NCBI GenBank assembly: GCA_020073145.1
Contig: JAIQFS010000003.1
Span: 62,001 to 126,000 of the forward strand
From: Terriglobia bacterium
GTDB lineage: Bacteria; Acidobacteriota; Terriglobia; Bryobacterales; Bryobacteraceae
Direction of reading: 5' to 3'
DNA length: 64,000 nt
Part shown: in pieces, positions 38,051-47,312 of the stretch
How positions within the stretch are numbered: position 1 is the stretch's first letter
Layout: each line of letters begins with the position of its first letter
The notes under the pieces: generated by a model
What the model was told of the DNA's origin: nothing
The model's input: the letters and a program-made list of their open reading frames with translations, nothing else
The model's database searches: none
Program-made: the position numbers and the translations under genes

Positions 38051-40843
38051 GTGGAAGACTTCATTCGGATTCGCGGCGCGCGCGTCCATAACCTGAAAAA
38101 CATTTCGCTTTCCATTCCCCATAACCAGCTGACCGTGATTACGGGCGTCTCGGGATCGGGGAAGTCGTCCCTCGCCTTCGACACCATCTATGCGGAAGGC
38201 CAGCGGCGTTATGTGGAATCGCTCTCCGCCTACGCACGCCAGTTTCTGGAGCGGATGGAGAAGCCCGACGTCGATGAGATTGACGGCATCGCGCCGGCCG
38301 TCGCCATCCGCCAGAAGAATACGAGCCGCAACCCGCGCTCGACCGTGGCGACATCCACCGAATGCTTCGATTTCCTGCGGCTGTTGTACGCGCGAGTCGG
38401 GCAGACCTTTTGCCCGACGTGTGGCACTCGCGTGCGGAAGGACACCGTCGATGAAGTAGCCTCGCGCCTGCTGGCGCTGCCGGCGGGCTCACGCTGGTAC
38501 GCTCTGTTTCCCTGCGGTGAGCACGACGGCGCCCAGGCCCTCCGCGATCATCTCTTCGAACTGCGCAAGAAGGGCTTCAACCGCTTGTTCCAGGGCGGAA
38601 AGCTATTTGAGTTCTCGACGCCCGAATCGCTGCTGGAAATCGATTTTTCGAAACCGGTCTTCATGCTGGTCGACCGCCTGGCGATCGGGCCCGACCTGCA
38701 TCAGCGGCTGGTCGACACCGTCGAGATCTGCTATCGCGAAGCCGGCGAAGTTCTCTTCGAACCCGCCGGCGGCGGAGAGCAATTGCGCTTCAATGAGAAG
38801 TTCCAGTGCAAGACCTGCCTGCTGGAATTCGGCACGCCCGAGCCCATTCTGTTCAGCTTCAACTCGCCGGTCGGGGCTTGCCCGCGCTGCCAGGGTTTTG
38901 GAAACACCATCGATTTCGACATGAATCGCGTGGTCCCCGATGCCGGCTTGTCGCTCGATGACGGCGCGGTCGAGCCGTGGACCAAACCGAAGTACCGCTC
39001 CTGGCTGGCCAATTTCCGCAAGTCGGCCGGCAAGAAGGTTCGCTTCGGCGTCCCCTACTGCGACCTGAAAGACGCTGAGCGTGAGCTGGTGGGAGACTTC
39101 ATCCGCCGCTTCTTCGACCACCTGGAGTCAAAAAAATACAGAGTGCACGTGCGCGTCTTCATGAGCCGTTACCGCGGCTACGCGCTCTGCCCCGAGTGCC
39201 GAGGCGCCCGTCTTCGCAAAGAGGCGCTATACGTCCGCGTGGGCGGCAAGAACCTGGCCGAGGTGGTGCGGATGAACATCGCCGAAGCCCAGCAGTTCTT
39301 CGACAGCCTGGAGCTGACGCCGGAGGAAACCGCCATCGCCGACAAGATCCTGGTGGAGATCCGGCAGCGCCTGAAATTCCTCTACGACGTGGGGCTCGAC
39401 TATCTGACGCTCGACCGGCTGTCGGCCACCCTTTCCGGCGGCGAAGCCCAGCGCATCCAACTGGCCACCTGCCTGGGGTCACGCCTGGTGGGCGCCTGTT
39501 ACGTACTCGACGAGCCCTCCATCGGCCTGCATACGCGCGACACCGGACGTCTGATCCGGATTCTGGAAGAATTGTGCGGCCTGGGCAACACCATCATCGT
39601 GGTGGAGCACGATCCGGACGTCATGCAGGCGGCCGACCACATTGTCGACCTCGGCCCGGGCGCCGGCGAGCACGGCGGCAGCATCGTGTTCGAAGGCCCC
39701 CTCCGCAAGCTGATGGCCAACGGAAATGCCTCGCTTACCGCGCGCTATCTGAGCGGTGTCGCGCGCGTGTTCAAACCGCGCGCGCGGCGACTGGTCCATC
39801 CCAAGAAGCTGTTGAAGTTCTTCGGCGCGCGCCTGCACAACCTGAAGAACCTCGACGTCGAAATCCCGCTCGAGATGATGGTCGCGATCACCGGCGTTTC
39901 CGGGTCGGGCAAGTCCACCCTGGTGCATGACGTCATTTACCGGTCCCTGGAAGCGCTCCACAAATCGAGGGAAACGGACAACGAGCCGCTGTTCGACGAG
40001 GGCGTCGAAGGGCTCGACGCCGCCCCGCGCCTGGCCTGCCGCAGGGTAGAGGGAGCCGAACGCATCGCCAGCACGGTCATGATCGATCAATCCCCCATCG
40101 GGCGGACCCCCCGCTCCAACCCCGTGACCTACATCAAGGCCTTCGACATCATCCGCAGCCTGTTCGCTTCGACGCGTGACTCCGAGAAGCGCGGGTATAC
40201 CGCCGGCCACTTTTCGTTCAACATCCCCGGAGGCCGCTGCGAAGTCTGCCAGGGCGACGGCACGGTCACGGTGGAGATGCAGTTCTTGGCCGACGTCGAG
40301 CTGATCTGCGACGAGTGCAAGGGTACACGCTATAAGAGCGGGATTCTCGAGATTCGTTACAATAGCCTCAACATCCACGAAGTCTTGCAACTCACCGTGC
40401 GCGAGGCCATGGAGTTCTTCCACGCTACACCGCGCCTGGTTCACCGGTTGAAGGTTTTGGACGACGTCGGTCTGGGCTATCTGCGGCTCGGCCAATCGGC
40501 CACCACTCTTTCCGGAGGCGAAGCGCAGCGCGTCAAACTCGCCGCGCATCTGGCGCTGGCGAGCTGCGAGCGCACGCTGTTCATCTTCGACGAGCCCACC
40601 ACCGGCCTCCACTTCGATGACATCGCCAAACTGCTGGCGGCCCTGCAGCGTCTCATCGAGAACGGCGGAAGCCTCATCATCATCGAGCACAATCTGGACG
40701 TAATCCGCGCCGCCGACTGGGTGATCGACCTTGGTCCTGAGGGCGGATACCGCGGCGGCGAAATCGTGGTGGCGGGAACGCCGGAACAGGTGGCGGCTGC
40801 CGGGCAATCGCACACCGGCCGTTATCTGGGCAAGTTGGTCTGA
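38051..40843 (+). CDS. uvrA: Excinuclease ABC subunit A
   Basis: The 930-aa protein recognises DNA damage in nucleotide excision repair together with UvrB. It has two ABC ATPase modules: Walker [12 protein letters not shown] near 33 and [11 protein letters not shown] near 615, with signature LSGGEAQR near 461 and 819. The UvrB-binding region follows the first Walker A ([11 protein letters not shown] onward). A C-terminal zinc finger has CEVC and CDEC near 730-757. Length is normal for UvrA1. The start is GTG. Confidence 0.97.
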   Translation: MEDFIRIRGARVHNLKNISLSIPHNQLTVITGVSGSGKSSLAFDTIYAEGQRRYVESLSAYARQFLERMEKPDVDEIDGIAPAVAIRQKNTSRNPRSTVATSTECFDFLRLLYARVGQTFCPTCGTRVRKDTVDEVASRLLALPAGSRWYALFPCGEHDGAQALRDHLFELRKKGFNRLFQGGKLFEFSTPESLLEIDFSKPVFMLVDRLAIGPDLHQRLVDTVEICYREAGEVLFEPAGGGEQLRFNEKFQCKTCLLEFGTPEPILFSFNSPVGACPRCQGFGNTIDFDMNRVVPDAGLSLDDGAVEPWTKPKYRSWLANFRKSAGKKVRFGVPYCDLKDAERELVGDFIRRFFDHLESKKYRVHVRVFMSRYRGYALCPECRGARLRKEALYVRVGGKNLAEVVRMNIAEAQQFFDSLELTPEETAIADKILVEIRQRLKFLYDVGLDYLTLDRLSATLSGGEAQRIQLATCLGSRLVGACYVLDEPSIGLHTRDTGRLIRILEELCGLGNTIIVVEHDPDVMQAADHIVDLGPGAGEHGGSIVFEGPLRKLMANGNASLTARYLSGVARVFKPRARRLVHPKKLLKFFGARLHNLKNLDVEIPLEMMVAITGVSGSGKSTLVHDVIYRSLEALHKSRETDNEPLFDEGVEGLDAAPRLACRRVEGAERIASTVMIDQSPIGRTPRSNPVTYIKAFDIIRSLFASTRDSEKRGYTAGHFSFNIPGGRCEVCQGDGTVTVEMQFLADVELICDECKGTRYKSGILEIRYNSLNIHEVLQLTVREAMEFFHATPRLVHRLKVLDDVGLGYLRLGQSATTLSGGEAQRVKLAAHLALASCERTLFIFDEPTTGLHFDDIAKLLAALQRLIENGGSLIIIEHNLDVIRAADWVIDLGPEGGYRGGEIVVAGTPEQVAAAGQSHTGRYLGKLV

Positions 40844-41177
40844 TTCGGACAACCTGTAAGCCTTCGCCCGGCCTTCGTCCGTCAATATCCAAATCAGGAT
40901 AAAAAGGTCTTGATTTTAGGAACGTCCGGTGGTACGCTTCCCCCGGAAAGCAAGCGGCATGGGAGTGGAAGAATCTCATTCGTGCGCCTCTCCCCCAGCC
41001 CAGTCAGGCGAGCGCCCGGCTCGGTCGAGGCCGGGCCTCTGCCAGTAAGTACTGATACTGGCCCCCGTTTCAACAACAGCGAAGGGCTGAGTCAAGCACT
41101 TTCCGGACCGGTTCAGCCGGCTGGTAGCTGAACCGATCCACGGTTCCCTACCGGCACAATTGGAGAAGGAGTCTGCA
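40844..41177 (+). other. 334-bp intergenic region with three hairpins (structured leader)
   Basis: No coding frame is supported. Three stems lie in a row before the caspase-like gene: GCCCGGC 41014-41020 with GCCGGGC 41030-41036; GCCAGTA 41041-41047 with TACTGGC 41056-41062; CGGTTCAGC 41109-41117 with GCTGAACCG 41127-41135. None has a T-tract. The last ends about 40 nt before ATG 41178. This may be a structured 5' leader, an RNA element or a decayed repeat. Confidence 0.55.
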
Positions 41178-42035
41178 ATGCCCAGTACTCGAAGAGCTTT
41201 GTGCGTCGGCATCAATCACTTCAAGAACTATCCGAGCGCGACGCTACAGGGCTGCGTCCCCGATGCCAACAACATGTCATCGTTGTTGCAGAAACTGCTC
41301 GGCTTCACGAGCAGCGACATCACTCTGCTGACGGACGCCCAGGCGACCAAGATCAGCATCATCACCAACCTCAAGAGCATGGTGGATGCCGCCAAAGCGG
41401 GCAAGATCTCGTACCTGGTGTTCAGCCTGTCCAGTCACGGCACGCAGGTGCCCGATCTGAACGGCGATGAAACCACGGACCGCGCCGACGAGGCGTTTTG
41501 TCCAACGGACCTCGCACAAGCGGGCAACCAGTGGGATCGCAATCACATCATTGTGGATGACGAGTTTCGGGATCTTTTCATCCAGTTGCCTCCCAACGTC
41601 CTGCTGGAAGTCTACCTGGATACCTGCCATAGCGGCACCGGGCTGAAAGCCATCGATATGCTGCTCGACCGCAAGCCCCGCTACCTGCCCCCGCCTTCCC
41701 TGGAAGCCTTCCAGCAAGTGGATGGGAAGAGGCCCCGCGGGCTGGTGCGCGGATTCCTGGAGAAGGGAATCGTGCACCACATCCTGTGGGCCGCGTGCCG
41801 GTCCGATCAGACCAGCGCCGATGCCAACATCGGCGGCAGTTGGCATGGTGCGTTCACCTACTACTTCTGCAAGGTGATGCTCGATACCAAGAACACGCTG
41901 TCGCGCGCTGAAGTGTTAAAGCGCGTAAATACCTATCTCGCCGCCGGCCACTACACTCAGATCGCTCAATTGGAGGTCGAGGCCACCATGCGGGCCCTGA
42001 GGCTGCCGGAGTTGGAAGCCGCGTTCGCACACTAG
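41178..42035 (+). CDS. Caspase-like (peptidase C14, orthocaspase/metacaspase) protein
   Basis: The 285-aa protein consists almost wholly of a C14 fold. It starts RRALCVGINHFKNYPSATLQGC with DANNMSSLL, has the catalytic His in VFSLSSHGTQV (His87) and the catalytic Cys in EVYLDTCHSGTG (Cys150). A basic-residue-specific P1 pocket as in metacaspases is likely from the acidic surroundings, but not certain. There is no signal peptide or extra effector domain. ATG 41178 has GGAGAAGGAG upstream; an in-frame ATG at 41160 is less likely. The gene stands alone behind a hairpin-rich leader. Confidence 0.9.
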   Translation: MPSTRRALCVGINHFKNYPSATLQGCVPDANNMSSLLQKLLGFTSSDITLLTDAQATKISIITNLKSMVDAAKAGKISYLVFSLSSHGTQVPDLNGDETTDRADEAFCPTDLAQAGNQWDRNHIIVDDEFRDLFIQLPPNVLLEVYLDTCHSGTGLKAIDMLLDRKPRYLPPPSLEAFQQVDGKRPRGLVRGFLEKGIVHHILWAACRSDQTSADANIGGSWHGAFTYYFCKVMLDTKNTLSRAEVLKRVNTYLAAGHYTQIAQLEVEATMRALRLPELEAAFAH

Positions 42036-42124
42036 CTTTCGTGGGGCAGGCGATTCGTCTGCCCCATCCCACGGTCCCGGTTTGTCGCAAAACCCGCGCG
42101 GTGCCAGAATGAAGAGGGGGTGGT

Positions 42125-42946
42125 ATGCGACCGATCCTGCTTCTGGCCTTGGCGGCTCCTCTCTGCGCGGCGCCGCTGGGCATCGTCCGGGCGGTCATCT
42201 CCGATAGCGACGGTGGCGCCGCCTTGCCGGCGAGCTTCGAGCACGTCCCGGGAGAGACCCTGTTCTTCTTCTGCCGCGTTGCCGGCTACCAGAAGACCGC
42301 CGACGAAAAGATCCACTTCACCTACTTGATTGAAGCCTTCGACCCCAAAGGCGTGCCCATCATGGAGCCGTTCCGCCAGAACATTGCCGACGAGGTGACG
42401 CCGCAAGACAAGGATTGGATGCCGAAAATCCAGACCGAGGTCATGGTCCCGCCCCTCGCCGCATCGGGGATGTATGCGATCAAGGTCCAGGTGGAAGACC
42501 TGGTGGGAAAGACCAAGGCGGCGCTGTCCCTGCCGTTCGAAGTGCGCGGCCGCGACGTGGCCCCGAGCGATACCCTGGTGGTGCGCAACTTCCATTTCTT
42601 CCGCGGGGAGGACGATTTCCAGCCGCTCGAAAAAACCGTGTACCGTTCTGGCGACTCCGTATGGGCCCGGTTCGACATCATCGGCTTCAAATACGGCCCG
42701 ATGAATAAGATCGACGTCAGCTACGTGACCTCGGTGATCGCGCCGTCGGGAAGGGTCTTGTGGACGCAGCCGGAGCCGGCCGTCGAGCAATCCGATTCGT
42801 TCTACCCGAAGCGCTATGTGCCTGCGTCCATGGGGATCACGCTGCAAAAGAACATGGCCCCCGGAACGTATACGATCACCGTGCAGGCGAAAGACGCGGT
42901 CGGCAATCAGATTTTCGAAACCAACGCAACATTCAACGTGGAGTAA
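42125..42946 (+). CDS. Secreted protein with Ig-like beta domains, function unknown
   Basis: The 273-aa protein has a signal peptide (MRPILLLALAAPLCAAP). Two beta-rich segments look like Ig-like folds: YLIEAFDPKGVPIM through GMYAIKVQVEDLVGKTKA, and SVWARFDIIGFKYGP through GTYTITVQAKDAVGNQIFE. I recognise no named family. GAGGGGG before ATG 42125 is a good ribosome site. It is convergent with lpxC, with a hairpin between them. Confidence 0.7.
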   Translation: MRPILLLALAAPLCAAPLGIVRAVISDSDGGAALPASFEHVPGETLFFFCRVAGYQKTADEKIHFTYLIEAFDPKGVPIMEPFRQNIADEVTPQDKDWMPKIQTEVMVPPLAASGMYAIKVQVEDLVGKTKAALSLPFEVRGRDVAPSDTLVVRNFHFFRGEDDFQPLEKTVYRSGDSVWARFDIIGFKYGPMNKIDVSYVTSVIAPSGRVLWTQPEPAVEQSDSFYPKRYVPASMGITLQKNMAPGTYTITVQAKDAVGNQIFETNATFNVE

Positions 42947-42960
42947 TTCCGGTGGCGTGA

Positions 42961-43000
42961 GGCTCCCCCGCCTTGGGCGGCCGCGAAGCGGCCCGGTTGG
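42961..43000. repeat. Hairpin between convergent genes, divergent copy C of the intergenic repeat
   Basis: GGCCGC (42979-42984), GAA loop and GCGGCC (42988-42993) form a strong stem. The 5' part, GGCTCC then GCCTTG, resembles copies A and B, but the rest has diverged. It may terminate transcripts from either side. Confidence 0.45.
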
Positions 43001-43002
43001 GC

Positions 43003-43893
43003 CTACGACACCAGCGCCTGAGTCACCCGCGAAGCCAGCTGGTCGAAAGTGAGAATCTCGTAGAGCGACGGGTCGGACATGATGCGCGCCACCAGCGCCG
43101 TGTGCATGGCGTGCCCGGCGCGCTCGGCGATCACATGGCCGAGCAGCGGCCGCCCCAGCAGCGCCAGATCGCCAATCAGGTCCAGCGCTTTGTGGCGGCA
43201 GCATTCATCGGCGGCCCGCAGGCCGCCCGGATTCAGCACTCCGTCCCGCGTGAAGCACACCGCATTGTCCAGCGTCGCGCCGCGGATCAGCCCCATGTTG
43301 CGCATCTGGTCCAGCTCGTACTCAAAACCAAAGGTGCGGGCGGGCGCGATCTCGGAAGCATAGCGCTCCGGCGTCACTTCGAGTTCGAGCGATTGGCGCC
43401 CCACCATCGGATGAGGAAAATCGATCTCGCAGGTCAAACGGAAGCTCTCCGCCGGCAGAATGCTGATGCGCTTGCCGCGGTCCTCCACCGAAACCGGACG
43501 GCGGATCCGCAGATACCGCCGCTTGCGCCGGTACTGCCGCGTGCCGGCTCTCTCAATCAGTTCCACGAAGGGCTGCCCGCTGCCGTCGAGAATCGGCACC
43601 TCCAGGTTATCGATCTCCACATACGCGTTGTCGATTCCCATGGAATAGAACACGCTCAACAAATGTTCCGTCGTAGACAGCAGCACGCCCTGACGCATCA
43701 GACTGGTGGCGTAGCTCACACGCGCCACGTGCCGCCAACTGGCGGGGATGGGGAAGTTGTCCAGATCGGTGCGGAGGAAGACGATTCCTGTGGAAACCGG
43801 GGCTGGAAGGATTCGAATGTGAACCGGCACCCCGCTGTGGAGCCCGACCCCGCTCGCCTCCACCGCCCGCTGCACCGTATTCTCAAATTTCAA
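43003..43893 (-). CDS. lpxC: UDP-3-O-acyl-N-acetylglucosamine deacetylase
   Basis: The 296-aa zinc enzyme catalyses the committed step of lipid A synthesis. Ligands and acid/base residues are visible: STTEHLLS with His77, ADECCRHKALDLIGD with His and Asp near 235-240, and RAGHAMH near 262. Length is normal. The start is TTG at 43893 with GGAGA 6 nt upstream. Its presence indicates an LPS-type outer membrane. It is divergent from polA. Confidence 0.95.
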   Translation of the reverse strand: MKFENTVQRAVEASGVGLHSGVPVHIRILPAPVSTGIVFLRTDLDNFPIPASWRHVARVSYATSLMRQGVLLSTTEHLLSVFYSMGIDNAYVEIDNLEVPILDGSGQPFVELIERAGTRQYRRKRRYLRIRRPVSVEDRGKRISILPAESFRLTCEIDFPHPMVGRQSLELEVTPERYASEIAPARTFGFEYELDQMRNMGLIRGATLDNAVCFTRDGVLNPGGLRAADECCRHKALDLIGDLALLGRPLLGHVIAERAGHAMHTALVARIMSDPSLYEILTFDQLASRVTQALVS

Positions 43894-43913
43894 GGGCTGT
43901 CTCCGGCATGGTC

Positions 43914-43931
43914 GACTTGTTACAGCAAGTC
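43914..43931. repeat. Small inverted repeat upstream of lpxC
   Basis: GACTTG (43914-43919), TTACAG loop and CAAGTC (43926-43931), 20 nt upstream of the lpxC TTG. It could be an operator or leader hairpin; nothing proves function. Confidence 0.3.
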
Positions 43932-44054
43932 AGAATCCCAAGTACAATTCTCTGATTCTAAACTATTTCGATAAATGGTGATGTGGCTCGTTTAGGACAC
44001 TTTGTACTCGGACTGTCGCGGAATCGCTGCGGTCTGCGGAACCGGGGTTGTATC

Positions 44055-46631
44055 ATGGGCCGAGTGCCCCACAAGCGACTTTTCTTGATTGACACCTTCG
44101 GGTTCGTTTTCCGCGCCTACCATGCCCGCGCCCGCAGCGGCGCGCCGCCCATGCGCACCAGCACCGGGATGTCCACCGAGGCAGTCTATATTTTCAACAA
44201 CATGCTGCGCAAGCTGGCCAAACAGTACCAGCCGGAGTACGTTGCCGCCATCTTTGAGAGCAGCGAGCCCACGCACCGCGTCCAGGAGTTCGCCGAGTAC
44301 AAGGCCAACCGCGCGGAGATGCCGCCCGATCTGGCGGAGCAGATTCCCTGGGTGCGGCGCGTGCTCGAAGCCATGCAGATTCCGGTGCTGGAGTATCCCG
44401 GTTTCGAGGCCGACGACGTGATCGGCACCTTGGCCCGGCGCGCGGAGCGCGAGGGCGTGGACGTCGTCATCGTCTCCAGCGACAAGGACATGATGCAGCT
44501 CGTCAGCAACCGGGTGTCCATGCTCAATCCGGCCAAAGACGACGAGTGGTACGACCCGGAGAAAGTCAAAGCGTTTCTGGGGGTGCGGCCGGAGCAGGTG
44601 GCCGATCTGCTGGCGCTGAAGGGAGACGCCATCGACAACATTCCCGGGGCGCCGGGCATCGGGGAAAAAGGCGCCACCGATCTGATCGAGCGCTTCGGCT
44701 CGGTGGAGGCGGCGCTCGAGCGCGCGACTGAAGTCGAACGCAAGATGTATCGCGAGAGCCTCCAGAACAACGTCGAGCGGATTCGGATGAGCAAGCGGCT
44801 GGCCACCATCGCCACGGAAGTGCCGGTCGAATTTTCGGTAGAGGCGGTCAAAGCGCAGCCGGCGGATGACGCCCTGCTGAAGGCGCTGTACAAGGAACTG
44901 GAGTTTCATAGCCTGCTCAAGGAACTGGGGCCGGGCGAAGACACACGGCCGCGCGACTACCGCGTCATCGGCGGCCCGGAGGAACTGCGCCAGTGGCTGG
45001 CTGCCGCCCGGGATCCGGTGGCGGTGGCCATCGCCAAATCCGCCGAAGGGGAATTCGCGCTCGACACCGTGGGGCTGGCGATGCGCCCCGGAGAAGCCCG
45101 CGCCGTCACCACTGAGAATCTGGCTTCCCTCAAGCCCTGGCTCGAAGACGCCGCTGCGCCCAAGGTGGTCTGCGACGCCAAGGCCGCTATGTTGGAGCTG
45201 GAGCGGCTGGGCATCGCCGCGCGCGGTTTCGGGCACGACATCATGCTGTACGCCTTCCTGCTCGATGCCGACCCTTCCGGCTGCGGCCTCGAAGAGCAGG
45301 CCAGGCGGCGGCTGGATCTCAAGCTCGGCTCGTCGCCCGAGCAGCACGCCGACATCACCCTGGAGATCTGGCGGCAGTTGGCGCGGGCGGTGGAAGCGCG
45401 CGGCTTCTCCAAACTCTACGCCGAGATCGATCTGCCCCTCACCGGCGTACTGGCGCGCATGGAACGCGCGGGCGTCCGCATTGACCGCACCGAACTCGGC
45501 CGCCTCTCGCAAATGATGGAAGGCCAGATCGCGGCGCTCACTTCCGAGATCCATGAGCTGGCCGGCAAGACCTTCAACATCAGCTCGCCGCAGCAACTGG
45601 GACGCATCCTGTTCGAAGATCTCGGCCTGCCGGCCCCGGTCAAGTACGGCAAAGGCAAGACCATCTCCACCGCGGCCGACGTGTTGGAGGAACTGGCGCC
45701 CGATCACGCCATCGTGCGCAAGGTGCTCGAGTACCGGCAGCTCACCAAGTTGAAAGGCACGTACGTGGATGCCCTGCCCGAGCTGATCGATCCGCGAACC
45801 GGACGGCTGCACACCAGCTTCAACCAGACCGGCGCGGCCACCGGGCGGCTGTCGTCGTCGAATCCCAACCTGCAGAACATTCCGGTCCGCACCGAACTGG
45901 GCCGCGAAATCCGCGCGGCCTTCATCCCCCGCGACGGCTGGAAGCTGCTGACCGCCGACTATTCACAGATCGAGCTGCGCCTGCTGGCCCACTTCTCGGA
46001 AGATCCGCTGCTGGTGGAATCGTTCCGGCAAGGGGAAGACATTCACACCCGCACGGCATCGGAGGTGCTGGGCGTGCCGCCGATGATGATCACGCCCGAA
46101 GCGCGGCGCGACGCCAAAGCCGTCAACTTCGGCATCGTGTACGGCATCAGCGCGTTCGGCCTGGCGGCGCAGTTGGGCATCTCGCGCGGCGAGGCGGAGA
46201 AGTACATCAAGAACTACTTCACGCGCTATGCCGGAGTGCGCCGCTTCATCGACGCCACCATCGAAGAGGTGCGGCGCACCGGCGTCACCCGGACGCTGTG
46301 CGGGCGCGAGCGGCCCATCCCCGACATCAACAGCCGCAACACCAACGCGCGCGGATTCGCCGAACGCACCGCCGTGAACTCGCCGCTGCAGGGCACCGCG
46401 GCCGACCTGATCAAGCTGGCGATGATTCGCATCGACGCCGCACTCGAGAGCGGTGGCCACCGGACCGTCATGCTGCTGCAGGTGCACGACGAGCTGGTGT
46501 TCGAGTGTCCTCCCGAGGAAGTCGAAGCCGTCTGCAAGCTAGTGAAGCGCGGAATGGAAGGCGTGGCCGACCTGAAGGCGCCGCTAGTCGTAGACATCGG
46601 CGTCGGCGCCAACTGGCGCGACGCGAAGTAG
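44055..46631 (+). CDS. polA: DNA polymerase I
   Basis: The 858-aa protein has an N-terminal 5' nuclease (LFLIDTFGFVFRAYHA, SSDKDMMQLV, GAPGIGEKGATDL). The central exonuclease-like domain at about 300-470 lacks the metal-binding DxE of motif I, reading AVAIAKSAEGEFA, so proofreading is probably lost. The polymerase has motif A DYSQIELRLLAHFS near 634, motif B KAVNFGIVYGIS near 688 and motif C VHDELVFE near 809. It would fill gaps in repair and remove Okazaki primers. Start 44055 (MGRVPHKRLFLID) fits the family; the frame runs back to 43983. Confidence 0.95.
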   Translation: MGRVPHKRLFLIDTFGFVFRAYHARARSGAPPMRTSTGMSTEAVYIFNNMLRKLAKQYQPEYVAAIFESSEPTHRVQEFAEYKANRAEMPPDLAEQIPWVRRVLEAMQIPVLEYPGFEADDVIGTLARRAEREGVDVVIVSSDKDMMQLVSNRVSMLNPAKDDEWYDPEKVKAFLGVRPEQVADLLALKGDAIDNIPGAPGIGEKGATDLIERFGSVEAALERATEVERKMYRESLQNNVERIRMSKRLATIATEVPVEFSVEAVKAQPADDALLKALYKELEFHSLLKELGPGEDTRPRDYRVIGGPEELRQWLAAARDPVAVAIAKSAEGEFALDTVGLAMRPGEARAVTTENLASLKPWLEDAAAPKVVCDAKAAMLELERLGIAARGFGHDIMLYAFLLDADPSGCGLEEQARRRLDLKLGSSPEQHADITLEIWRQLARAVEARGFSKLYAEIDLPLTGVLARMERAGVRIDRTELGRLSQMMEGQIAALTSEIHELAGKTFNISSPQQLGRILFEDLGLPAPVKYGKGKTISTAADVLEELAPDHAIVRKVLEYRQLTKLKGTYVDALPELIDPRTGRLHTSFNQTGAATGRLSSSNPNLQNIPVRTELGREIRAAFIPRDGWKLLTADYSQIELRLLAHFSEDPLLVESFRQGEDIHTRTASEVLGVPPMMITPEARRDAKAVNFGIVYGISAFGLAAQLGISRGEAEKYIKNYFTRYAGVRRFIDATIEEVRRTGVTRTLCGRERPIPDINSRNTNARGFAERTAVNSPLQGTAADLIKLAMIRIDAALESGGHRTVMLLQVHDELVFECPPEEVEAVCKLVKRGMEGVADLKAPLVVDIGVGANWRDAK

Positions 46632-46635
46632 AGGC

Positions 46636-47046
46636 GCAAAGAACGCCCCAGCACCGACCTGAGTGACGCAGCGCAAACTGCAACGCAGAAGGCCCGCCTG
46701 CGGAGAATGCAACAACTGCCGCCTGGGGAACTCCGAGCACATCCAGCAAGAGCGCGAGAGCGTCAGCTTGGTCTTCCGGGCTGCGACCGGTTTCGATGGG
46801 CGTTCTCAAATAGCCCGGGCGAGAGACGGCAATGAACCGAAACTGAGGATCGTTCAGAGGACGCGCAATCCACAGTCCCTGATCGTACCCACCCGGCCTG
46901 CCGTGAATCACGAGCACCGCGGGACCTGTTCCCGTGACTGCGTACTCCACGGCTCCGCGAGCCGTCTCGGCCACGAGACTTCCGGCATTCAGTCGGGCCA
47001 GAGTGGCTTCTTTCCAAGCCCTGAAACCCATATCCATAGCCTCCAT
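46636..47046 (-). pseudogene. Alpha/beta-hydrolase fragment, 3' part lost at the polA boundary
   Basis: From MEAMDMGFRAWKEATLARL the frame reads like a normal alpha/beta hydrolase: AVLVIHGRPGGYDQGLW, RPGYLRTPIETGRSPEDQADAL and the nucleophile elbow AFSAGGPSALQFALRH. Similarity stops around residue 148 of the open frame, about position 46636. Beyond that it continues as noise antisense to the end of polA. The catalytic acid and His are missing, so this is a truncated remnant. An alternative start is 47079. Confidence 0.75.
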
Positions 47047-47312
47047 TTTAGAGATACACCTCTCGAAATATGGAAACAAGAGCTAGCCGTGGAGTAGGAA
47101 TCACTTCCACAAGCAATTCACACGAACGAGAAACGCCAACCCGCTGAACTGTCTTGCCCGACACTCCTCGGTGAAAAGCGTCATAGAAAGTATCCAAACG
47201 ATCCGGTCGAGCCGCCAGCTATCCGAACGGCTCCCGTGGTGACCGAAATCTGCGCCGCCCGAAGTAGACGTACGGTGAGGCCAACGAGCGCGTCGCGTGA
47301 TGTAATGGCGGG

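Noticed and set aside
37638-38096. Plus-strand frame opposite the His-rich gene
   Set aside because: It has no signal or motif, while the minus-strand protein has a signal peptide, a His-rich region and a -10 box.
41014-41062. Intrinsic terminator of uvrA
   Set aside because: The hairpins lack T-tracts and lie 170 or more nt past the uvrA stop, so a leader structure of the next gene is more likely.
41178-42035. Caspase-based defence island
   Set aside because: No adjacent sensor, gasdermin, TPR or nuclease partner gene is present; the neighbours are housekeeping genes.
43992-45812. 606-codon minus-strand open frame
   Set aside because: It is antisense to polA and has no recognisable domain.
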